Source: Methylococcales bacterium | GTDB lineage: Bacteria; Pseudomonadota; Gammaproteobacteria; Methylococcales; Methylomonadaceae | Reading direction: 5' to 3' | Assembly (NCBI GenBank): GCA_023144875.1 | Contig: JAGLEW010000123.1 | Span: 1-12,369, forward strand | DNA length: 12,369 nucleotides | Shown here: one piece after another, positions 7,822 through 12,369 of the stretch | How the letters are laid out: each line of letters opens with the position of its first letter | Position numbering within the stretch: the stretch's first letter is position 1 | The notes under the pieces: generated by a model | Seen by the model: the letters and a program-made list of their open reading frames with translations, nothing else | What the model was told of the DNA's origin: nothing | Databases searched by the model: none | Translations under genes and position numbers: made by a program

Positions 7822-7851
7822 AAACAAATACTTATCGACCCTTATTTGTTT
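7822..7851. repeat. Inverted repeat containing a 13-base motif also found at 10063
   Basis: Perfect 9-bp arms, AAACAAATA (7822-7830) and TATTTGTTT (7843-7851), around a 12-base centre. The segment 7836-7848 (CGACCCTTATTTG) recurs in inverted orientation at 10063-10075. It lies upstream of the candidate promoters for the 8001 gene. Confidence 0.5.
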
Positions 7852-7865
7852 TAGAGAAGTTTTAA

Positions 7866-7892
7866 TTTACTTAAATCTGTTAGGGCTATAAT
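7866..7892 (+). promoter_or_regulatory. Candidate distal promoter for the 42-residue gene
   Basis: A perfect TATAAT (7887-7892) preceded at 15 bases by TTTACT (7866-7871). Spacing is short, but the -10 is consensus. Transcription from here would give a leader of about 100 bases before the ATG at 8001. Confidence 0.4.
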
Positions 7893-7902
7893 GTAATTTC
7901 AC

Positions 7903-7930
7903 TTGACTTTAGAACTGCCTAAAGTAACAT
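7903..7930 (+). promoter_or_regulatory. Candidate proximal promoter for the 42-residue gene
   Basis: TTGACT (7903-7908, five of six to consensus) is followed after 16 bases by TAACAT (7925-7930, four of six). It points at the gene starting at 8001 with a leader of roughly 60 bases. Just after it, GTGCC occurs twice (7933-7937 and 7942-7946), which could be an operator half-site pair. Confidence 0.45.
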
Positions 7931-8000
7931 AAGTGCCTCAGGTGCCAACAAAACGGCGCATTTATTCTTAATTACAACAAAAATATAAGGTAGGATACTC

Positions 8001-8129
8001 ATGGGAGCGATCTTAGACATCACTGAAATGTTAAAAGAGCCAGAAGGCATGGTTGGAGCACTTGTCGTTATTACTGCAGGCTATTTCTTCGTAAAATGGG
8101 TTTTTGCAGAACCAGAAGAAGAAGATTAA
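8001..8129 (+). CDS. 42-residue single-helix membrane protein, unrecognised
   Basis: A short gene of 42 codons. Its layout is N-terminal amphipathic segment (MGAILDITEMLKEPEG), one hydrophobic helix (about 17-35, MVGALVVITAGYFFVKWVF) and a strongly acidic end (AEPEEED). With Lys32 just inside the helix and an acidic tail, it looks like a single-pass membrane peptide. Support for it being real: AGGA 5 bases before the ATG (and AAGG at 10), two candidate promoters upstream, an independent terminator at 8155-8189, and a sensible membrane-peptide composition. It stands alone between genes on the opposite strand. I do not recognise a family. Such peptides are often small subunits or stabilisers of larger membrane complexes, but no partner is indicated here. 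Confidence 0.72.
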   Translation: MGAILDITEMLKEPEGMVGALVVITAGYFFVKWVFAEPEEED

Positions 8130-8154
8130 GATTTAGCACGTTTCAACTGATATT

Positions 8155-8189
8155 AAAAACCGTTGTCGATTCTGTTGACAACGGTTTTT
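8155..8189. terminator. Strong bidirectional intrinsic terminator
   Basis: A perfect 13-bp inverted repeat (AAAAACCGTTGTC / GACAACGGTTTTT) with a 9-base loop and T runs on the outer side of both strands. It sits 25 bases after the stop of the 42-residue gene and 26 bases beyond the stop of the sigma-54 activator, so it can end both convergent transcripts. Confidence 0.92.
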
Positions 8190-8215
8190 TTATGTCTAAA
8201 GAGGTTGAAGTTTTA

Positions 8216-9172
8216 TTAACAATTCATGATGCCGTGCTTTTGAATTCTATAAAGTAACGTATCTCTTGAAATACCCAATAAACGGGCAGATTGACTTCTA
8301 TTACCATTTGTTCGCTTTAAAGCTTGGTTAATGAGGTCTGCTTCCAATATTTCCAGCTTTAAGCCCAGCAAAGGCAAAGTAAAGTTGTCACTTATATTTG
8401 ATTTTGTGTGGCGGTTAAATTCATAAGGTAAATTTTCTGGCTCAATCGTTTGTCCTGCCAATAAAATACTTAAGCGTTCACATAGATTTCGTAATTCACG
8501 AATGTTGCCAGGCCATGGGTAGTGTTCCAGTTTTTTAAGCGCTTGTCGGCTAAATTTGGACAGGTTAAGATGGTGTTTTTCTGAAAAATAGTTTAAAAAA
8601 TGTTTCGCTAGCATCCGAAGGTCGTCTTTTCTTTCTTTTAATGTAGGCAACTCAAGTGGCACTACATTGAGACGAAAAAATAAATCTTGTCTAAATTCAC
8701 CTCGTTCAATTTTTTGATTAAGGTCGGCATTAGTCGCCGCAATAATACGAGTATTTACTTTATAAGGTTTCACATCTCCTACGGCAAAACATTCACCTGT
8801 TTCTAAAAAACGTAATAATTTAGCCTGCATCGCCAAAGGCAGTGAATTTATTTCATCTAAAAATAAAGTGCCATTATCGGCGGTTTGAAAAATACCTTGT
8901 TTGTTCGCGGTCGCCCCTGTAAATGCCCCTTTTCGATGTCCAAAAAGTTCGGATTCAATAATGCCTTCAGGTAGGGCGGCACAATTTAACACCACAAAGG
9001 CATTATTAGCGCGTGAACTTGCTTTTTGAATGGCGGTGGCTAAAACTTCTTTTCCTGTTCCTGTTTCACCTTTAATGAGAACGGTTACATCGGTTGCTGC
9101 AACCACTTTTGCACTACGCAAAAGGGATTCAAAAATAGGCGAGTGACCAATAATTGAGTTGAATTGAATCAT
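8216..9172 (-). CDS. PspF-like sigma-54-dependent transcription activator without sensory domain
   Basis: An enhancer-binding protein that would use ATP hydrolysis to open promoters held by sigma-54 RNA polymerase. The AAA+ core starts at the N terminus: Walker A GETGTGKE (35-42), ELFGH (75-79), the sigma-54-contacting GAFTGA loop (82-87), Walker B GTLFLDE (101-107), arginine-finger region FRQDLFFRLNV (160-170) and WPGNIREL (220-227). A Fis-type helix-turn-helix closes it (about 286-312, NRSQSARLLGISRDTLLYRI). At 318 residues it has no receiver, GAF or PAS domain, as in PspF (about 325). Activity must therefore be controlled by a partner or by expression. AAGG lies 7 bases before the ATG. It follows the COG2836 gene by 35 bases, so the two are probably co-transcribed. 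Its targets are unknown; I saw no convincing sigma-54 promoter in the window. Confidence 0.94.
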   Translation of the reverse strand: MIQFNSIIGHSPIFESLLRSAKVVAATDVTVLIKGETGTGKEVLATAIQKASSRANNAFVVLNCAALPEGIIESELFGHRKGAFTGATANKQGIFQTADNGTLFLDEINSLPLAMQAKLLRFLETGECFAVGDVKPYKVNTRIIAATNADLNQKIERGEFRQDLFFRLNVVPLELPTLKERKDDLRMLAKHFLNYFSEKHHLNLSKFSRQALKKLEHYPWPGNIRELRNLCERLSILLAGQTIEPENLPYEFNRHTKSNISDNFTLPLLGLKLEILEADLINQALKRTNGNRSQSARLLGISRDTLLYRIQKHGIMNC

Positions 9173-9207
9173 GATAAGACCTTATTTATGATTTAATTGA
9201 TGAGAGT

Positions 9208-9918
9208 TTAATGTAGGCGCATGGGGTTTAACCATGGAAAAACTGCCAAAAGTGCTAATGTTATTAATAGTATTCCAACGGTTTGCTTAAAACGACTCAT
9301 TTGGGATAATTTGGTTAAGATACCCGTCATTATACCAACCCCCATTACAGCGGGTAAAGTGCCTAAGCCAAATGCGAGCATGCTAAAACAACTTCTTAAA
9401 ATATCCCCTGTACTGGCGGATAAGGTTAAGGCGCTATAGACTAATCCACAAGGCATCCAGCCCCATACCATACCAAAAAATAGGGCGTGTAATCGGTTTT
9501 TAACGGGAATAAGTTTGTGTCCTAAGGGTTCGATTAATCGCCAAAATTTTGCCCCTAAACGCTCAATATAGGCAAATCGTGGAAACCAACCTGCAATATA
9601 AAACCCCGCTGCTGCCATAATGATGCCTGAAAATAATTGCATGATTCTATAGGCATGGCCATCGGATAAAGGGGATTTAAGGAGCGTACCTAATAAACCG
9701 ACCAATGCACCCGCAATTGCATAACTACAAATACGACCAATATTGTAGTTGAGCACAAAGAAAAACAACTGCTTTTTATTATTTCTAACCTCAGGAGAAA
9801 GACTTAGCGTTAATGTGCCAATCGTTGAGCCACACATTCCAATACAATGGATACTACTAAAGAGTCCCATTATGAAAGCAACAAAATACGATGAATTAAA
9901 CGCGACATCCAGTTCCAT
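9208..9918 (-). CDS. COG2836 (TauE/SafE-annotated) integral membrane protein, probable metal or redox transport
   Basis: A 236-residue multi-pass membrane protein of the group usually annotated as sulfite exporter TauE/SafE (COG2836), related to the DsbD transmembrane domain. Many members lie near cbb3 oxidase assembly genes, and a role in copper handling has been suggested. The hallmark HCIGMCG (24-30) in the first helix gives His24, Cys25, Met28 and Cys29, soft-metal or thiol-active residues within the membrane. The matching repeat is WGWMPCGLVYSAL (152-164) with Cys157. About six helices are expected. AGGAG lies about 6 bases before the ATG. It is the first gene of a pair with the sigma-54 activator and is divergent from the hypothetical gene at 10098. 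The sulfite-export name should not be taken as a function; metal or thiol transport is the better inference. Confidence 0.88.
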   Translation of the reverse strand: MELDVAFNSSYFVAFIMGLFSSIHCIGMCGSTIGTLTLSLSPEVRNNKKQLFFFVLNYNIGRICSYAIAGALVGLLGTLLKSPLSDGHAYRIMQLFSGIIMAAAGFYIAGWFPRFAYIERLGAKFWRLIEPLGHKLIPVKNRLHALFFGMVWGWMPCGLVYSALTLSASTGDILRSCFSMLAFGLGTLPAVMGVGIMTGILTKLSQMSRFKQTVGILLITLALLAVFPWLNPMRLH

Positions 9919-10006
9919 AGGTCACTCCTGCGGAATATTAAACGATTATTTGGAAATAAGTTAAAAAGACAGAAACTAATACGATAAAGAATAAACTTAG
10001 AAACTC

Positions 10007-10023
10007 TGCGACATTTTGTCACA
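10007..10023. promoter_or_regulatory. Candidate operator (imperfect dyad) between divergent genes
   Basis: TGCGACA and TGTCACA form a 7-bp dyad with one mismatch and a 3-base centre, placed between the COG2836 gene and the divergent gene at 10098. It resembles a CRP/FNR-like half-site pair, but the spacing is not the standard one. The regulator is unknown. Confidence 0.35.
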
Positions 10024-10050
10024 TTTATAAAACAAGCTCATTAGGCTATT

Positions 10051-10075
10051 ATACGGGCGAAGCAAATAAGGGTCG
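10051..10075. repeat. Dispersed intergenic motif copy
   Basis: ATACGGGCGA (10051-10060) recurs at 12237-12246. CAAATAAGGGTCG (10063-10075) recurs in inverted orientation at 7836-7848. This site carries both halves and may be the most complete copy of a short dispersed element. Confidence 0.45.
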
Positions 10076-10097
10076 TTTTATAAATGAATTATCATAT

Positions 10098-10421
10098 ATG
10101 AGTATAAGTCTTCGTTCTGCGTCTAGCCCTAACACAAAATTTTGGTTATCTGTTTGGCTGTCATTCATGTTGTTGTTAGTCTCTACTTTACATACGATAG
10201 AACTACATTCTTCACATTATACACAGAGTAATGAAATTATATTGATTGAATTAACATTACTTTTTGCGGTCATTATCCTGAGTATGGGGCATCTTTTTTT
10301 AAGCTTTTATTATTGCCTAAACCACAATAAATCATCGTTAAGCATTTCATTAGATTGTTTTTTTATCACCTTAACTTCTTTGATTTTAGCCATTTTTATC
10401 GATATTCACCGATTTCTTTAA
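10098..10421 (+). CDS. Small three-helix membrane protein, unrecognised
   Basis: A 107-residue protein I do not recognise. Hydrophobic helices lie at about residues 16-33, 46-72 and 84-103. The N terminus is Ser-rich and there are three His residues (32, 37 and 40) in the loop after helix 1 (LHTIELHSSH); more His occur at 65, 76 and 104. No ribosome-binding site is visible before the ATG at 10098. The ATG at 10084 is in another frame and stops after five codons. The gene may be poorly translated or start elsewhere. It precedes the ZIP transporter on the same strand by 76 bases and is divergent from the COG2836 gene. The His-containing loops and neighbours hint at metal-linked membrane biology, but that is only suggestive. 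Confidence 0.6.
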   Translation: MSISLRSASSPNTKFWLSVWLSFMLLLVSTLHTIELHSSHYTQSNEIILIELTLLFAVIILSMGHLFLSFYYCLNHNKSSLSISLDCFFITLTSLILAIFIDIHRFL

Positions 10422-10443
10422 CCCTAAATTAATCCACTTATTT

Positions 10444-10500
10444 CTTAAGGTTTCGATATAATGCAGGGCTTTTAGTTTTATACTTAAGGCCGATATAATG
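10444..10500 (+). repeat. Direct repeat duplicating the ribosome-binding/start region of the ZIP gene
   Basis: CTTAAGG followed by CGATATAATG occurs twice, at 10444-10463 (3-base gap between the parts) and at 10483-10500 (1-base gap). The second copy supplies the AAGG and ATG of the ZIP gene. The first copy has its own AAGG and an ATG at 10461 that would encode MQGF and then stop. Both copies also include a TATAAT, at 10457-10462 and 10494-10499. A decoy start, a leader peptide or a -10 element are possible. Confidence 0.6.
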
Positions 10501-11436
10501 ACGACCCTGAAAAATCTGACAATCTTTTTTGAAACTCAGTTTATCGGCATTCAAAAACACCCCTGCTATCAAAAAATTCAAAGCTTACCGTCAAAACAAC
10601 GCTATCTTGCATGGGCAGGCATTTTTTTAGTCGTTCAAGCCTTTATTTTTGGAACTTTATACCTGTTATTTGGAAAAATGGTGGTTATAGGTTTGTTGGC
10701 GAGTATTTTAGCAGGGCTTGCAACAGGGGTAGGGGCATTACCTGCTGTTTTTTTTAAAGAAATTAAACCTCAAGTCTTTCGATGTTTGTTGGGTGCGGCG
10801 GCGGGTATTATGTTATCGGCCACGGCATTTTCATTGATCCTCCCTGGAATGGAAATTGGAAATAGTCTTTGGACCGATAAGGGTTTGTGGATTGTGTCAA
10901 TTGGGATGATTATCGGCGCATTATTTTTACATTACACCGATAAAAAATTACCGCATTTGCACTTTGAAACTGAAAATAAAGCCAAATCGGATTCATTGCA
11001 AAAAATCAGCCTTTTTATCATCGCGATCACCATTCATAATTTCCCTGAAGGCATGGCAGTCGGGGTCAGTTTTGGCTCAGGGGATTTGAACCAAGGACTT
11101 GTTTTATCAATTGCGATTGCCTTGCAAAATATCCCTGAAGGCTTAGCGGTTGCCTTGCCGTTAGTTGGTTTAGGCTATAACAAATGGAAGGCGGTTGGCA
11201 TAGCCACCTTAACAGGCTTGGTTGAACCGATTGGTGGTTTATTGGGTCTTACAATGGCAAGTGTTTTTACCCCTTTCTTACCCATTGCAATGGGCTTTGC
11301 CGCAGGAGCAATGTTATTTGTCATCACGGAAGACGTTATTCCTGAAACTCATCGAAAAGGACGTTCTCGTCATGCAACTTTTTCCTTAATGGGGGGCTTT
11401 ATATTAATGATGTTACTTGATAATTTATTGGGTTAA
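10498..11436 (+). CDS. ZIP family metal transporter
   Basis: A 312-residue ZIP (ZupT/GufA-like) inner-membrane transporter that would bring divalent metal such as Zn, Fe or Mn into the cytoplasm. The binuclear metal site is visible: HNFPEGMAVG (180-189, His180, Asn181, Glu184) in one helix and QNIPEGLAVALPL (210-222, Gln210, Asn211, Glu214) in the next, followed by LVEPIGG with Glu243. Residues 149-167 form a cytoplasmic loop with His153 and His155 (LPHLHF). An N-terminal extension of about 35 residues plus an extra helix (about 38-58) precedes the usual eight-helix core, making the protein longer than E. coli ZupT (257). AAGG lies 8 bases before the ATG, in a duplicated start region. The glycosyltransferase gene starts 11 bases after its stop, suggesting an operon. 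Metal specificity cannot be read from the sequence. Confidence 0.95.
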   Translation: MTTLKNLTIFFETQFIGIQKHPCYQKIQSLPSKQRYLAWAGIFLVVQAFIFGTLYLLFGKMVVIGLLASILAGLATGVGALPAVFFKEIKPQVFRCLLGAAAGIMLSATAFSLILPGMEIGNSLWTDKGLWIVSIGMIIGALFLHYTDKKLPHLHFETENKAKSDSLQKISLFIIAITIHNFPEGMAVGVSFGSGDLNQGLVLSIAIALQNIPEGLAVALPLVGLGYNKWKAVGIATLTGLVEPIGGLLGLTMASVFTPFLPIAMGFAAGAMLFVITEDVIPETHRKGRSRHATFSLMGGFILMMLLDNLLG

Positions 11437-11447
11437 AACAACCCGCT

Positions 11448-12212
11448 ATGAAAAACCAATCAATTCCTTTTTCATCGACACACCTTATTCTTATCCCTAG
11501 TTACAATACGGGCGCAATTTTACAAAAAACAGTCGCTGAAATCTTAGGGTATCATCAACCTGTCTGGGTCGTGATTGATGGGAGTGATGATGGCAGTGAG
11601 CAAACCCTAATTTCCTTAGAAAAACAATATGCGGATGCCCTTTATATCATTCACTTACCTGAAAATAAAGGCAAAGGGGCGGCTATTTTAAAAGGGATTG
11701 AACAGGCACAATTAAAAGGATTTACCCATGTTTTAACGATGGATGCAGACTTACAGCATTCGGCCGAATCTATTGGCGAATTTATAGAAAAGTCTCAAAA
11801 AAACCCAGAGGCGATGATATTGGGTAACCCTATTTTTGAAGAATCAGCACCTGCGTTAAGAGTTCAAGGGCGACGAATTTCAAATGCATGGGTAAATTTA
11901 GAAACCTTAAACTGGGGAATAGAGGATTCATTATTTGGTATGCGGGTTTATCCTATTGAAAAATTAATTGCGGTAATGCATACCACGAAATGGGCGCGCG
12001 GTTTTGATTTTGAACCTGAGGTGGTTGTAAATCTTGCATGGACAGGCGTTAAAGCCATAAATATCAACACACCTGTGCGTTATTTGGGAATTGATGAAGG
12101 CGGGGTAAGTCAATTTCGTTATTTACGCGATAATATCTTACTTATTGGTATGCATACGCGGTTATTTTTGGGTTTTTTAAACCGTCTTGTTCGGATGGGT
12201 TTTGGTTTATAG
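11448..12212 (+). CDS. Family 2 glycosyltransferase (DPM1-like, similar to aryl-polyene cluster GT2)
   Basis: A 254-residue GT-A-fold glycosyltransferase, probably membrane-associated through its hydrophobic C-terminal part (about 228-246). Motifs in order: LIPSYN (15-20), VIDGSDDGS (42-50) for the nucleotide-sugar, NKGKGAAI (73-80), and MDADLQH (98-104) with the metal-binding Asp-Ala-Asp at 99-101. Then come LGNPIFEESAP, QGRR (140-143), IEDSLFGMRVYP (158-169) and RGFDFEPEV (184-192). The second half resembles the GT2 domain found in aryl-polyene/xanthomonadin clusters, where it is often fused to an acyltransferase; here it stands alone. It begins 11 bases after the ZIP stop with a poor ribosome-binding site, so translation may depend on the upstream gene. 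Donor and acceptor are unknown. No polyene biosynthesis genes are in the window, and the following 157 bases hold no clear gene. Confidence 0.9.
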   Translation: MKNQSIPFSSTHLILIPSYNTGAILQKTVAEILGYHQPVWVVIDGSDDGSEQTLISLEKQYADALYIIHLPENKGKGAAILKGIEQAQLKGFTHVLTMDADLQHSAESIGEFIEKSQKNPEAMILGNPIFEESAPALRVQGRRISNAWVNLETLNWGIEDSLFGMRVYPIEKLIAVMHTTKWARGFDFEPEVVVNLAWTGVKAININTPVRYLGIDEGGVSQFRYLRDNILLIGMHTRLFLGFLNRLVRMGFGL

Positions 12213-12236
12213 TGTGGATAGTTTCTGTTAATACCA

Positions 12237-12297
12237 ATACGGGCGACGATAAATGTTTTGAGTACCTTGAATTGCTTGTTTTAGGAAGTTAGTCGCC
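12237..12297. repeat. Second copy of the ATACGGGCGA motif, with a short inverted repeat
   Basis: ATACGGGCGA at 12237-12246 matches 10051-10060 exactly. GGCGAC (12242-12247) and GTCGCC (12292-12297) form a 6-bp inverted repeat around 44 bases, so the region could be a degraded palindromic element. No coding sequence was found between 12213 and the window end apart from a 14-codon ATG frame at 12316 that is too short to support. Confidence 0.4.
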
Positions 12298-12369
12298 TAA
12301 TTAAGAGGATGGTTTATGTTAGCTGAAAATAAAGCCTCAATATCAAAGCTGAACTGTTAGAATAACACG

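Larger units (their letters stand above)
7633..8000. other. 368-base AT-rich intergenic region between divergent genes
   Basis: No ORF of credible length occurs on either strand. It contains nested inverted repeats (outer 7713-7721 with 7769-7777, inner 7727-7732 with 7743-7748), a second hairpin at 7822-7851, and two candidate promoters facing the small gene at 8001. The promoter of the minus-strand gene at 7632 should also be here, but I could not identify it. The region is long compared with the other gaps in this window, so regulatory or small-RNA content is possible. Confidence 0.6.

Noticed and set aside
9749..9964. Plus-strand open frame opposite the COG2836 gene
   Set aside because: It is antisense to a conserved membrane protein and lacks a plausible composition or ribosome-binding site.
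11430..11444. Small hairpin GGGTT/AACCC between the ZIP and glycosyltransferase genes as a terminator
   Set aside because: It has only 5 base pairs, overlaps the ZIP stop and has no T run, so it would not end transcription.
12316..12360. Short ATG frame (14 codons) with AAGAGG upstream at the right edge
   Set aside because: It is too short to support as a gene and ends before the window edge; it could be the remnant of a broken gene, but nothing recognisable remains.

Overview
The window is AT-rich bacterial DNA that looks gammaproteobacterial. This is inferred from the combination of SelO, a full-length cobalamin-dependent MetH of about 1220 residues, a DUF2970 protein, a COG2836-type TauE/SafE membrane protein and a PspF-like sigma-54 activator. 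A methanotroph or sulfur-oxidiser type host (Methylococcales or Thiotrichales) would fit, but the sequence alone does not settle it. No rRNA, tRNA, CRISPR array or complete insertion sequence was seen.

Layout. Positions 1-303 hold the C-terminal end of SelO (protein AMPylase), which enters from the left edge. Convergent to it, positions 6782-312 on the minus strand form one uninterrupted gene string: metH, a RecF/AAA_21-like ATPase, a PIN-domain nuclease, a Uma2 (DUF820) nuclease-fold protein and a small exported protein. Gaps are 30 bases or less, and the ATPase and PIN genes overlap by ATGA. The four genes behind metH look like accessory cargo. The ATPase-PIN pair is the best candidate for an undescribed defence or toxin-like system here. 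Its ATPase carries an unexpected glycine-rich hydrophobic segment between the two halves of its nucleotide-binding fold.

Positions 6886-8215 hold small membrane proteins: a DUF2970 protein (GTG start) divergent from metH, an unrecognised three-helix membrane protein with a Ser-rich tail, and a 42-residue single-helix protein at 8001-8129. The last has its own candidate promoters and a strong terminator. Two near-perfect hairpins (7082-7110 and 8155-8189) act as shared terminators between convergent genes.

Positions 9918-8216 (minus) encode a COG2836 membrane protein followed by an orphan sigma-54 activator without a sensory domain. Divergent from them lie a three-helix hypothetical protein, a ZIP-family metal transporter with a duplicated ribosome-binding/start region, and a family 2 glycosyltransferase (10098-12212). 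Short related intergenic motifs recur near 7836, 10051 and 12237 and may be remnants of a dispersed repeat.

How the genes work together: metH is housekeeping methionine/folate metabolism. COG2836 proteins and ZIP transporters both suggest metal handling in the right half. The ATPase-PIN-Uma2 group probably acts on nucleic acids. These links are inferences from family and position.
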